Shown here one piece after another: positions 16,947 to 24,724 of a stretch of DNA of 64,000 nt. The stretch is from NCBI GenBank assembly GCA_903847605.1, contig CAINED010000012.1, positions 1 to 64,000 on the forward strand, written 5' to 3'. Origin of the DNA: an uncultured Hyphomicrobiales bacterium. GTDB lineage: Bacteria > Pseudomonadota > Alphaproteobacteria > Rhizobiales > Beijerinckiaceae. The translations under genes were made by a program, and so were the position numbers. Positions within the stretch are counted from its first letter, which is position 1, and every line of letters starts with the position of its first letter. A model generated the notes under the pieces. That model was given only the letters and a program-made list of their open reading frames with translations. It ran no database searches and had not been told where the DNA came from.

Positions 16947-17978
16947 ATGCGCGGTCGGTTGCGGGTCGCTGTCGGGATGGCTGCGGCATTGTCTTTGGCA
17001 TCGGTCATGGGAACCGGCGTGGCGCACGCCCAACAGGCTGCCGATTTCTACAAGGGCCGGCAGCTCACCATGCTCATCGCTGCGACGGCGGGCGGCGGCT
17101 ATGACAGATGGGCGCGTCTCGTCTCGCGCCACATCGTCAAACATATTCCCGGCACGCCTACGATGATCAACCAGAACATGGGCGCGGCCGGCGGCATATC
17201 CGGCACGGCCCATATCTATACCGTGCTGCAGAAGGACGGCTCCGCCATCGGCCTCATCACGCGAGATGCGCCGCTCGCCCCGATCATGTCGCCGAACCTC
17301 GCGCGCTATGATGCGACGAAGCTCAACTATCTCGGTTCGACGACAGTCGAGACGAGCGTCTGCATCGCAAGGCCGCAGGCGAGCGTGAAGACGCTGGCTG
17401 ATCTCTTCCAGCGCGAACTCATCGTCGGCGATACCGGCGCCGGCACCGGCACATATGTTTTTCCGCGCGCGCTCAACGGCCTGTTCAATACGAAGTTCAA
17501 GATCATTTCCGGCTTCCAGAACTCGCCCGATGTCATGCTCGCCATCGAGAAGGGCGAGGTCGACGGAATCTGCGAAAGCCTCGATTCCGTCACGGACAAG
17601 AAGCCCGGCTGGATCGAGAAAAAGACGTTTCACGCGATCATTCAGGGCGGCGCTGCTCCGCATCCTTCGCTGAAGGGCGTACCCTACGTGATGGACCTCG
17701 CGAAGAACGACGAAGATCGCAAGGCGCTGCGCTTTCTCTATGCGGGCCAAGGCATCGGCAGGCCCTTCGTCGCCCCGCCTGGCGTGCCCGGGGAACGGCT
17801 GAAAATTCTGCGTGACGCCTTCGCCGCGACGATGCGCGATTCCGATTTTCTCGAAGAAGCGCGCAAGATGCGCATGCGCGTCGAGCCGGTGGACTGGCAG
17901 GCGCTGACTAATCTCGTGGGAGAGTTGAACGCGACGCCAAGAGAAATCGTCGAGCGTGTCGGCAAATTCATGAAGTGA
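16947..17978 (+). CDS. Bug/TctC-family solute receptor
   Basis: A 343-residue periplasmic receptor with an export signal ending near AHAQQ, then AADFYKGRQLTMLIAATAGGGYDRWARLVSRHIVKHIPG and NMGAAGGISGTAHIYTVLQKDGSAIG, the two ligand-loop landmarks of the Bug family. The ATG at 16947 has GGGAGGAG upstream. It follows the redox operon by 69 bases on the same strand but has its own ribosome site. No permease is adjacent. It is clearly a divergent paralogue of those at 10279 and 43211. Confidence 0.88.
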   Translation: MRGRLRVAVGMAAALSLASVMGTGVAHAQQAADFYKGRQLTMLIAATAGGGYDRWARLVSRHIVKHIPGTPTMINQNMGAAGGISGTAHIYTVLQKDGSAIGLITRDAPLAPIMSPNLARYDATKLNYLGSTTVETSVCIARPQASVKTLADLFQRELIVGDTGAGTGTYVFPRALNGLFNTKFKIISGFQNSPDVMLAIEKGEVDGICESLDSVTDKKPGWIEKKTFHAIIQGGAAPHPSLKGVPYVMDLAKNDEDRKALRFLYAGQGIGRPFVAPPGVPGERLKILRDAFAATMRDSDFLEEARKMRMRVEPVDWQALTNLVGELNATPREIVERVGKFMK

Positions 17979-17982
17979 GAGC

Positions 17983-18015
17983 AGGGTCGACCCTGAAACC
18001 CAAGCGGTCTATAAT
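17983..18015 (+). promoter_or_regulatory. Toxin-antitoxin promoter with palindromic operator
   Basis: CAGGGTCGACCCTG (17983-17996) is a perfect 14-bp palindrome. It covers the -35 region of a promoter whose -10, TATAAT (18010-18015), is a perfect consensus. This is the layout expected when the antitoxin represses its own operon. The start of transcription would fall at about 18021-18023, on or next to the antitoxin ATG at 18022. Confidence 0.6.
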
Positions 18016-18021
18016 ATGCCT

Positions 18022-18276
18022 ATGGGAAAGCATACTGTCCTCGAGGCTGAAAACAACCTGAACGAACTCATCGACCGCGCACTCGCGGGCGAGGGAGTGG
18101 TGATCACTCGTGGCGGTGCGCCGGTCGTCGAAATAAAGCCCTGCGCTCAGGGCGCGAACAAGCGAATAACGCCTGAAGGGATCAGGCGTGTCGCCAATAG
18201 TCGTCAGTGGCCCGCGGGAATTCGCGAACACGGCGGAAAATTGATTTCGGATATGCGGGACGAAGCCGAAAAGTGA
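18022..18276 (+). CDS. Antitoxin, Phd/YefM-like
   Basis: An 84-residue antitoxin of the Phd/YefM fold: HTVLEAENNLNELIDRALAGEGVVITRGGAPVVEIKP is the typical N-terminal dimer and DNA-binding domain, followed by a C-terminal toxin-neutralising tail. I prefer ATG 18022 over ATG 18016 because a consensus TATAAT box ends at 18015, so the message would begin at about the second ATG (leaderless). Its TGA overlaps the GTG start of the toxin gene. Autoregulation through the upstream palindrome is likely. Confidence 0.85.
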   Translation: MGKHTVLEAENNLNELIDRALAGEGVVITRGGAPVVEIKPCAQGANKRITPEGIRRVANSRQWPAGIREHGGKLISDMRDEAEK

Positions 18277-18926
18277 TCGCCTATCTCGACGCAAGCGTCT
18301 TGGTCAGCTTTATCGTCGGCGACAGCGAGACCCTGCGCGCGCAACGCTACATTTCTGGACTGACTTCGGCTATCGTCAGCGACTTTGGACGGGCGGAATT
18401 CGCCTCGGCCATCGCCAGACGCGTAAGGATGGGCGAGCATTCGCCGGATGATGGAAAGCGCTTTTTACAAATCTTGGACAACTGGATCGAAACCGAGATT
18501 GAAGTGGCGAATGTCCAGTCCGACGATATTCGCCGTGCGGACGCTTATCTGCGCCGCCTCGATCTGAATTTGCGCACTCCCGACGCCATACACATTGCAA
18601 TAGCCATGCGGTTCGATGTGCCGCTTGCTACGCTGGACGAACGGATGGCGGGATGTGCGCGCGCACCCTCGGGGCGCAAGTCGGCGAACTGTAAGTCTCA
18701 AAACCCCAGCTTCCAGCCGACGGAGGCCTTTTCGCGCGTGCCGTTGAGAAACACATTCCCCATGCCTTCGCCGGGGCTGCCAAGCCACAAGCCTGCGCCC
18801 GGCTTGACGCGAACCGTCGCTTGCCCCCCGGGCACGCCGGGCATCGGCACGGGAACCGGCAGCGCTTCTCCCCTGGGGTCCGGCAGCTTGGGCGCGCGCG
18901 GCAGCGCATCCTCGCGCTCGACGTGA
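18273..18926 (+). CDS. VapC-type PIN-domain toxin, C-terminal end probably frameshifted
   Basis: A PIN-domain ribonuclease toxin starting at GTG 18273, which overlaps the antitoxin stop. The four acidic metal-binding positions are visible: D in IAYLDAS, E in FGRAEFAS, D in TPDAIHIAIA and D in ATLDERM. The usual length is about 130-140 residues, but this frame runs on to 18926 (217 residues) across the antisense of the next, convergent gene. After the (GC)n tract at 18654-18664 another frame gives TLGAQVGEL and a stop at 18692-18694, exactly like a normal VapC end. An extra GC dinucleotide, or a sequencing error, is the simplest explanation. The catalytic core should be intact. Confidence 0.75.
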   Translation: MIAYLDASVLVSFIVGDSETLRAQRYISGLTSAIVSDFGRAEFASAIARRVRMGEHSPDDGKRFLQILDNWIETEIEVANVQSDDIRRADAYLRRLDLNLRTPDAIHIAIAMRFDVPLATLDERMAGCARAPSGRKSANCKSQNPSFQPTEAFSRVPLRNTFPMPSPGLPSHKPAPGLTRTVACPPGTPGIGTGTGSASPLGSGSLGARGSASSRST

Positions 18927-19036
18927 TTGCCGATCTGCTGCTCGTCCTCGGCGCGGCAGGCCTCACAAGGCCCCTGCGCCATCGTGGGCGCAGCGCCAAG
19001 AGAGAGAACCAGAAGGATGATCGGTAACCTGAACAT
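18698..19036 (-). CDS. Secreted hypothetical protein
   Basis: A 112-residue protein with an export signal (MFRLPIILLVLSLGAAPTMA-QG), a short Cys pair (CEACRAED), a Pro-rich middle (PVPVPMPGVPGG) and a C-terminal beta-like part ending VGWKLGF. The terminal aromatic residue is reminiscent of outer-membrane insertion signals, but it is too short for a barrel. It is convergent with the toxin gene, whose correct stop (18694) lies just 4 bases from this stop. Function unknown. Confidence 0.65.
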   Translation of the reverse strand: MFRLPIILLVLSLGAAPTMAQGPCEACRAEDEQQIGNHVEREDALPRAPKLPDPRGEALPVPVPMPGVPGGQATVRVKPGAGLWLGSPGEGMGNVFLNGTREKASVGWKLGF

Positions 19037-19174
19037 GTTCCGCCGTTTGCCCCGCCTATCCGGCGAAATCGTGGCAATCCCCGGGCTTGCACACTGTATT
19101 TGCCACCTGCCCGCCCTTGCCTGTAGGGATGCCGCAAAAGAAGCTGACGAACGCCGCCCCGCGGGAGAGACTCT

Positions 19175-20725
19175 ATGACCATCATCCAGAAGGCAAATGC
19201 CTCCATCGACCTCGATCGCTACAGCCTTCGTCGCTTCCTCGCGGAAATGGAGGCCATCGGCGAACTCGAGACCATCGAACATCCCGTCGATCTCGCGGAT
19301 ATGGCTAGATATCTCGATGGCTCGCCGAAGGCCGTCTATTTCAAGAAGGCCGGCCCCGAACAGGCAGAGGTCGTCGGCAATGTCACCGGCAGCCGCGCCC
19401 GCATCGCCAGGGCGTTCGGCGTCGCGACGGACAAGCTCTTGCCGGAACTGCTGCGCCGTCTCGGCAACAAGCCTGAAAAAGTAGAACTCACGCGCGCCGA
19501 AGCGCCGGTACAGGAAATCGTGCTCGAAGGCGATGAAGCCGATCTCACCGCCCTGCCCGCCAATCTCCAGCACGCTTTCGACGGCGCGCCCTATATCTCC
19601 GCCGGCGTCGATATCGTCATCGACCCCAATACCGGCATGACCAATGTCGGCATGCGCCGCCTGATGCTGCGCGGCCGCCGCGAGGCCGGCATCGACCTTC
19701 TCTCGCCAAGCGACCTCAAGGCGATCTACGAAAGTCAGGCGCGTCAGGGCAAACGCCTGCCGATCGCCTTCGTGCTTGGCGCACATCCCGTCGACCATAT
19801 CTCCGCGAACCTGCGCGTGCCCGTCGATGAAGTCGGGATCATGGCGTCCCTGCGCGACGGCCCGATGCCGCTCGTCAAATGCGTAACCAACGATCTTTTC
19901 GTGCCCGCAGACGCCGAAATGATTCTCGAGGGCTATATCGACGAACGCGGCCACGTCGAACCCGAAGGCCCCTATGGCGAATTTCTCGGCTATTACGGCG
20001 AGCTGAAAACAAATCCTGTTTTCCATCTCACCGCGATCACGAAACGCAAGAACGCGCTGTTCCAGCTTTCGACAATTGGCGGACGCTTCATGCACCATAC
20101 CGATACCTCGCAGATCGGCGCTGCGCGGGCGGAAGTGACGGTTTGGCAGGCGCTGAAGACGGCCGTGCGCGAACCTGTCGATGTCCATGTGATGGCGGCG
20201 TCCGGCGGCGGCATGCATGCGCGCGTTTCGCTGCGCCAGCGCGTGCCGGGCGAAGCGCGCAACGCCATTTCCGCAGTCATGGGCTGTTTCGCAAATATAA
20301 AGCATGTCTGGATCGTCGATCCCGATATCGACGTGCGATCCGATAGCCAGATGGACTGGGCGATGGCGACACGTTTTCAGGCCGACCGCGATCTCGTCAT
20401 CAATTCCGGCTTCCGCGCCGTGCCGCTCGACCCATCCCTCGAAGGACGCCGCGCCGGCGCGAAAGCAGGCTTCGACTGCACCCTGCCCTTCGCACAGGCC
20501 TTAAAAGGGTATCCTGCGATCCCGGAGCCGCCGACTTTCGACGCAAAGCGCTTTCCAAGCATCGAAGCCGCGCTTCTGGACGGCCCGAAGTTCTTTCAGG
20601 ATCTCATGGCCGCCATCGGTAGCAAGGATGGCCGCGAAATTGTCCGGATTCTGGAAGAGCTTCGCCTCAAGGGACGGCTCGGACGCGATCCGCAGGGACG
20701 CTGGGTGCTCGACGGCGGCAAGTAA
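19175..20725 (+). CDS. UbiD-family decarboxylase
   Basis: A 516-residue UbiD-type decarboxylase, which uses prenylated FMN to remove or add carboxyl groups on aromatic or alpha,beta-unsaturated acids. Landmarks: SLRRFLAEMEAIGELETIEHPVDL at the N terminus, NVGMRRLMLRGRREAGI, HVEPEGPYGEFLGYYGE with the conserved acid, and VWIVDPDIDVRSDSQMDWAMATRFQADRDLVI. Its length fits stand-alone UbiD homologues. ATG 19175 has GGGAGA upstream. No UbiX prenyltransferase is in the window, so the cofactor must come from elsewhere in the genome. Substrate unknown; simple assignment to ubiquinone synthesis is not justified. Confidence 0.88.
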   Translation: MTIIQKANASIDLDRYSLRRFLAEMEAIGELETIEHPVDLADMARYLDGSPKAVYFKKAGPEQAEVVGNVTGSRARIARAFGVATDKLLPELLRRLGNKPEKVELTRAEAPVQEIVLEGDEADLTALPANLQHAFDGAPYISAGVDIVIDPNTGMTNVGMRRLMLRGRREAGIDLLSPSDLKAIYESQARQGKRLPIAFVLGAHPVDHISANLRVPVDEVGIMASLRDGPMPLVKCVTNDLFVPADAEMILEGYIDERGHVEPEGPYGEFLGYYGELKTNPVFHLTAITKRKNALFQLSTIGGRFMHHTDTSQIGAARAEVTVWQALKTAVREPVDVHVMAASGGGMHARVSLRQRVPGEARNAISAVMGCFANIKHVWIVDPDIDVRSDSQMDWAMATRFQADRDLVINSGFRAVPLDPSLEGRRAGAKAGFDCTLPFAQALKGYPAIPEPPTFDAKRFPSIEAALLDGPKFFQDLMAAIGSKDGREIVRILEELRLKGRLGRDPQGRWVLDGGK

Positions 20726-20799
20726 TGTTCCGCGCGCCGTGCGTGCTTGCCCCCTGCCAAGATAAAGTCCATTTTGCCGGCCTCACGCGGTAACTCGGC

Positions 20800-21606
20800 A
20801 TGCACGTACTGCGACTGGTCCTGATCGGGATTGCCATAGGCCTCGCCGTCATCCTCGGCGTGCGCGCGACCGGCGTCCAGATCGGCTCGCCCCTCGCCCT
20901 GTTGCGCCGCGAGCCGGCGCCACCCGCGCCCCTGAGCCCGGAAGGCGCACGCGCCGCCGTGGACGCGCAAATGAAATCGGCGGGCGAATATGCGCGCTTC
21001 TTCCAGACGGTTCGCGAACAGTTTCCCGCCGATTACGAGCGTATGGTTGGCGCCTTCAGCGAACGCGCGCAAAAATCGGCCACCCCCCAGAGCGCCGATG
21101 TCTATCTCGCGGAGGCATTGCGCGCGCTGCGCCAGAGCCACGGCATCCTCGCCTCGAAAGCCTCCGTCGGCATGATCGAGCGGGTCTTCGAGCATCAGGC
21201 GAGGATCGTGAACACGCTGGCGCAATCGAGCCCGCAACTTTGCGCCGATTTTCTTTATGGCAATGCGCCGCAGGGCTTCTTCCAGTTTTCCGCGAAAAAC
21301 CGCGCGCTGATCGCTGCGACCGCCGAGGCCGGGCTGGAGGCGATCCTCGAAGGACGAAGTCTCAACATCGATCGTGCGCCGCCGGGCGATGAAGATTTCG
21401 CGGCGCTCGAGGGCGAGCTCGAAAAGAAAGGTCTCGGCCGCGCCGAAATCGAAGCGCTCCTGGACGGCAAGACCCCGGAGCCCGCCCTCTCCGATGTAGC
21501 GATGTGCAAGGCCGGCGTGATCTATTACGAAACCCTGCGCGCGCTGCCGCAGGAAACGCGTCTGCGGATCTATGCCCTCACCATCAAGCTGCTGGCGCGC
21601 GGCTGA
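20800..21606 (+). CDS. Hypothetical membrane-anchored protein
   Basis: 268 residues: one N-terminal anchor (VLRLVLIGIAIGLAVILGV), a Pro-rich linker, then an alpha-helical domain with Cys in SPQLCADFLYG and VAMCKAG. I recognise no family. The helical domain probably lies in the periplasm. It starts 74 bases after the UbiD gene and is followed by a DinB gene on the same strand, so a loose operon is possible. Confidence 0.65.
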   Translation: MHVLRLVLIGIAIGLAVILGVRATGVQIGSPLALLRREPAPPAPLSPEGARAAVDAQMKSAGEYARFFQTVREQFPADYERMVGAFSERAQKSATPQSADVYLAEALRALRQSHGILASKASVGMIERVFEHQARIVNTLAQSSPQLCADFLYGNAPQGFFQFSAKNRALIAATAEAGLEAILEGRSLNIDRAPPGDEDFAALEGELEKKGLGRAEIEALLDGKTPEPALSDVAMCKAGVIYYETLRALPQETRLRIYALTIKLLARG

Positions 21607-21691
21607 CGCAATCGGGTCCGGACGATTGAATGCCCGGCGCAAAACCGCTAACCATCGCTTCACAACCGTCGAGACGCAATTGGGGGAGTTT

Positions 21692-22195
21692 ATGATCGAC
21701 AAGAACTGGGTCGTCGCCATGGCGAATTACAACACATGGCAGAACGAGAGCCTGTACCGCTGCGCCGCCGAACTGGATGGCAAGCAGCGGCGCGAAGATC
21801 GCGGCGCTTTCTTCAAATCGATCCACGCGACGTTGAATCACATCCTCTGGGCCGACATGGCGTGGATGCATCGCTTCGCCAACACCCCCGCGCCGACCGT
21901 CCCGCCGCCGCAATCGACGACCATGATCGAAAAATTCAGCGAGTTGCGTAAACAACGTGCCGCCATGGACCAGACGATTCAGACCTGGGCGGCGGACCTC
22001 GATCCGGACTGGCTGCAGGGCGACCTGCACTGGTATTCAGGCCTGCTCAAGAAAGATGTGAGCAAGGCAAAATGGGTCCTCCTGACTCACTTCTTCAATC
22101 ATCAGACCCATCATCGCGGCCAAGTCCACGCCATGCTGACGGCGGCCGGCACCAAGCCAGATGATACCGATCTGATGCTGATGGATGTGGGGTAA
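21692..22195 (+). CDS. DinB family protein
   Basis: A 167-residue four-helix-bundle protein of the DinB/YfiT-like family, often metal-dependent hydrolases or thiol transferases. The three usual metal-binding His positions appear as ATLNHILWADMAWM and FNHQTHHRGQVHAML. The ATG at 21692 has GGGGGAG upstream. Its actual substrate cannot be inferred. It converges on the AT-rich nuclease-like gene, whose stop is one base away. Confidence 0.85.
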   Translation: MIDKNWVVAMANYNTWQNESLYRCAAELDGKQRREDRGAFFKSIHATLNHILWADMAWMHRFANTPAPTVPPPQSTTMIEKFSELRKQRAAMDQTIQTWAADLDPDWLQGDLHWYSGLLKKDVSKAKWVLLTHFFNHQTHHRGQVHAMLTAAGTKPDDTDLMLMDVG

Positions 22196-22196
22196 C

Positions 22197-22880
22197 CTAT
22201 TCAGTAGGCCGAGAAGATTTCGACATCCGGCGGATTTGAGCATATTCGCCGTTAGATGCTTTTTTGCCATCTGAATTGCAGCGAACAACTCGCCAGGTGC
22301 CGAAATCGTCGAATGCTGGCAGTTCTAGCGGTTTACACTTTGCCAGCCGGCTGTTGAATTTCTGCCATTTTACAAGTTCATGTTGTGTCCTCGACGCATA
22401 TATAAATACGGAAGCGAGGCCTTGCTCCTCCATCTTTGGCAATAGGCTTTCCCAGCGTTCGAACTTCTCGACAAGTTGCGATTTGTCTGACACACCAGTT
22501 TTCGCTTCAATGACGATAAGCGTTTTTTCAAATGCAACGATCAAGTCGCAATCTTGTTGGTTGCCCATTATGAATTGAGGATTTCGATTAGCCAAAATCG
22601 GGCGTTCATCCTCTGTTAATCCTGTTTTTAGGACATGCAACGCCGCATATATCCAGTCGAAATGGTAATCCATCGCCCACCACGCATCAGGGGGCACTTT
22701 AATCGATAATTCTTTGTCGAGCTTAGTTCGAAAGTGACTGTGCAACGGAATGCGATGCTGGGGTTTCAGTTTACTGCATCCGAGCGCTTCCTGAATAAGC
22801 CAAAATCGTTCTTTTCGATTGAACAATTTGAGCGCCTCGACCAGCGAACGATCGTTTTTAACAGCTTCCGGCGAAGTCAT
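22197..22880 (-). CDS. Putative PD-(D/E)XK nuclease-fold protein of unknown function
   Basis: A 227-residue protein, clearly AT-richer than its neighbours. The middle holds QQDCDLIVAFEKTLIVIEAK (about residues 107-126): an Asp, a beta strand, then E-x-K, the core of the PD-(D/E)XK restriction-endonuclease-like fold. The N-terminal part (SLVEALKLFNRKERFWLIQEALG) is helical. ATG 22880 follows the yidD stop by one base and has AAGGGG upstream; an ATG at 22901 is less likely. A DNA-processing or defence role is inference only. No methylase or helicase is adjacent. Confidence 0.6.
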   Translation of the reverse strand: MTSPEAVKNDRSLVEALKLFNRKERFWLIQEALGCSKLKPQHRIPLHSHFRTKLDKELSIKVPPDAWWAMDYHFDWIYAALHVLKTGLTEDERPILANRNPQFIMGNQQDCDLIVAFEKTLIVIEAKTGVSDKSQLVEKFERWESLLPKMEEQGLASVFIYASRTQHELVKWQKFNSRLAKCKPLELPAFDDFGTWRVVRCNSDGKKASNGEYAQIRRMSKSSRPTE

Positions 22881-22881
22881 T

Positions 22882-23217
22882 TTAATCCCCTTTTTGTTCA
22901 TGATTTAACAACGACAGCGACGAGTCGACCCCCTCGCACTTCAGCGGCCCGCGCCACTGGCCATAGCGCCAGGGCGCGTACCAATGCGACTTTTCCGGCA
23001 GCGTCTCGGGGACCGGATCGTAGCCGCTCGTGCCCCATGGGCCGCAACGGCAGATCCGGGAAACGCCCAGCCAGCCGCCGGGCCAAAAGCCGTGCTTCTG
23101 GATGGCCTCGTCCGTATAATAGGAACAGGTCGGCAGATGCCGGCAGGTCCGGCCCATCAGCGACGACAGCGTCAACTGGTAGCCGCGGATCAGGATATGC
23201 GCGAGAAAACGGAGCAT
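22882..23217 (-). CDS. yidD: Membrane protein insertion efficiency factor YidD
   Basis: A 111-residue YidD protein, which assists YidC-mediated membrane protein insertion and sits on the inner face of the membrane. The family's Cys-rich core is present: [32 protein letters not shown], with [16 protein letters not shown] next. Typical length is about 80-110 residues; here a longer C-terminal tail follows. In many alphaproteobacteria it lies in other contexts, and here an AT-rich gene sits directly behind it. Confidence 0.93.
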   Translation of the reverse strand: MLRFLAHILIRGYQLTLSSLMGRTCRHLPTCSYYTDEAIQKHGFWPGGWLGVSRICRCGPWGTSGYDPVPETLPEKSHWYAPWRYGQWRGPLKCEGVDSSLSLLNHEQKGD

Positions 23218-23247
23218 TCTGCTGGCAATTCGCCTTTCAGCGCGCTA

Positions 23248-23308
23248 TATAATGCTTATTGCCCAAAATGTTGAGGAAGCCCGGTTTGGGGCTTCCGCCC
23301 CGAACCGG
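23248..23308 (+). promoter_or_regulatory. Promoter -10 box and leader hairpin before the HD gene
   Basis: TATAAT (23248-23253) is a consensus -10 box. The leader then contains CCGGTTTGGGGC-TTCC-GCCCCGAACCGG (23281-23308), a 12-bp stem with one G-T pair, which ends 8 bases before the GGAG ribosome site and 17 before the ATG at 23326. There is no T-run, so it looks more like a leader structure than a terminator. Confidence 0.5.
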
Positions 23309-23325
23309 TTCCCGATGGAGAACCG

Positions 23326-23886
23326 ATGAAAAATTCTACACTTTCTCCCCTCGAACTGGTGACGGAAGCTTTACATTTCGCCGCCGAAAGGCACGCGCAT
23401 CAGCGCCGCAAGGGCGACGCCGCCGAGCCCTATCTCAACCACCTTGCAGAAGTCGCCTGTCTGGTAGCCGCCGCCACGAAGGGCGAGGACGCCAATCTCG
23501 TCGCCGCCGGCCTGCTGCACGATGTCGTGGAAGACACAGGCACGAGCCGCAGCGAAGTCGCAGAGCGCTTCGGCGAGGATGTCGCTTCGCTGGTCATGGA
23601 AGTGACCGACGACAAGTCCCTTCCCAAGGCCGAGCGCAAGCGCTTGCAGGTCGAGCACGCAGCGAAAAAATCCGCGCGCGCCAAGCTCATCAAGCTGGCC
23701 GACAAGACCTCGAACCTGCACGCCATCGCCGCAAGCCCGCCGGCCCAATGGGACAGCGAACGCTGCAACGATTACCTGGACTGGGCGCAGCGTGTCGTCA
23801 GCGGATTGCGCGGCGTGAACCCGGCGCTGGAGACGCAGTTCGACGAGGCCGAGCGGAAAGCGCGCGCGGCGATCGCGTCGCGCTGA
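23326..23886 (+). CDS. HD-domain phosphohydrolase, small alarmone hydrolase-like
   Basis: A 186-residue single HD domain like the hydrolase half of RelA/SpoT and the small alarmone hydrolases (Mesh1-like), which break down (p)ppGpp using Mn2+. Metal and substrate motifs: FAAERHAHQRRKGDAAEPYL, AGLLHDVVEDTGTS (HD, ED) and KLIKLADKTSNLHAI. No synthetase, TGS or ACT domain is attached. The ATG at 23326 has GGAG upstream and a leader hairpin. It could clear alarmones or hydrolyse another nucleotide. Confidence 0.82.
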   Translation: MKNSTLSPLELVTEALHFAAERHAHQRRKGDAAEPYLNHLAEVACLVAAATKGEDANLVAAGLLHDVVEDTGTSRSEVAERFGEDVASLVMEVTDDKSLPKAERKRLQVEHAAKKSARAKLIKLADKTSNLHAIAASPPAQWDSERCNDYLDWAQRVVSGLRGVNPALETQFDEAERKARAAIASR

Positions 23887-23887
23887 T

Positions 23888-24724
23888 CTAACTCTGAAAT
23901 CCATAGAGGCGTGCGGGATTGTCGATCATCACCCGCTTCAGCGCTGCATCGTCGGGCAGGTAACGGCGCATCAGCGCAAGCGTATCGGCTTCGCTGGTCG
24001 CGCGCGTCTCGGTAACATGCGGCCAATCGGTGCCCCAGATCATGCGATCCGGCGCGGCATCATAGAGCGCCTGCCCGAATGGCACGATATCATCGAATGG
24101 CGCGCCCTGCGCCGAGCGGCGATGGCCATTGGACAGCATCGCCCACCATCCCTCGCCCTTGACGAGATCGAGCGTCAGCCTGAAATGCGGGTGCTTGATA
24201 CCCTGCGCATAATCCTGCTTCGGCCCGAGATGGTCGATGACAGTCGTCATGCCCGCCTTGCGCACTTCCTTTTCGACATCAGGCAATTCCTCCATCACGA
24301 ATATCTTGATGATCCATCCATAGGTACGGATGCGGTCAACCGTCCGGTGAAACTCCTCGAAAGACGGCACCAGACCGAAACGCGACTGAAAGTTGAAGCG
24401 CGCGCCGCGCACGCCAGCCTCATGCATTTTTTCAATCGTCTTGTCGTCGACGGTGTCATCGAGAATGGCGACGCCGCGGGCCGTACCCGGCTTTTCGGCG
24501 CTCAAAGTCTCGATCAGGAACGAATGATCCCGTCCATAGACAGTGGGTTGCACAGCGACATAGCGCGTGATGCCGAGCTCCGCATGCATTTTGCGCAGGG
24601 CGTCCATCGTCCATGCCCGCTGAACCAAATAAAGCCCATGCGAATGGCTCGCGGGATACTTGGCGGGATCGCCGAAGATGTGCAGATGCGTGTCGCAGGC
24701 GCCGTTCGGAAGAGGCAGCATCAT
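23888..24724 (-). CDS. Amidohydrolase family protein (2-pyrone-4,6-dicarboxylate lactonase-like)
   Basis: A 278-residue TIM-barrel metal-dependent hydrolase of the amidohydrolase_2 type. Visible metal/active residues: ACDTHLHIFG, VAVQPTVYGRDHSFL, TTVIDHLGPK and MIWGTDWPHV. Length and pattern match 2-pyrone-4,6-dicarboxylate lactonase-like enzymes. ATG 24724 overlaps the upstream aldolase gene's TGA by one base (TGATG), so the two are translated together. It probably hydrolyses a lactone made in an aromatic or sugar-acid pathway; the substrate is not proven. Confidence 0.85.
   Translation of the reverse strand: MMLPLPNGACDTHLHIFGDPAKYPASHSHGLYLVQRAWTMDALRKMHAELGITRYVAVQPTVYGRDHSFLIETLSAEKPGTARGVAILDDTVDDKTIEKMHEAGVRGARFNFQSRFGLVPSFEEFHRTVDRIRTYGWIIKIFVMEELPDVEKEVRKAGMTTVIDHLGPKQDYAQGIKHPHFRLTLDLVKGEGWWAMLSNGHRRSAQGAPFDDIVPFGQALYDAAPDRMIWGTDWPHVTETRATSEADTLALMRRYLPDDAALKRVMIDNPARLYGFQS

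Noticed and set aside
18698-18926. Long C-terminal extension of the VapC toxin as a new domain
   Set aside because: The extension is exactly antisense to a convergent secreted-protein gene, is low-complexity, and a frameshift restores a normal toxin end.
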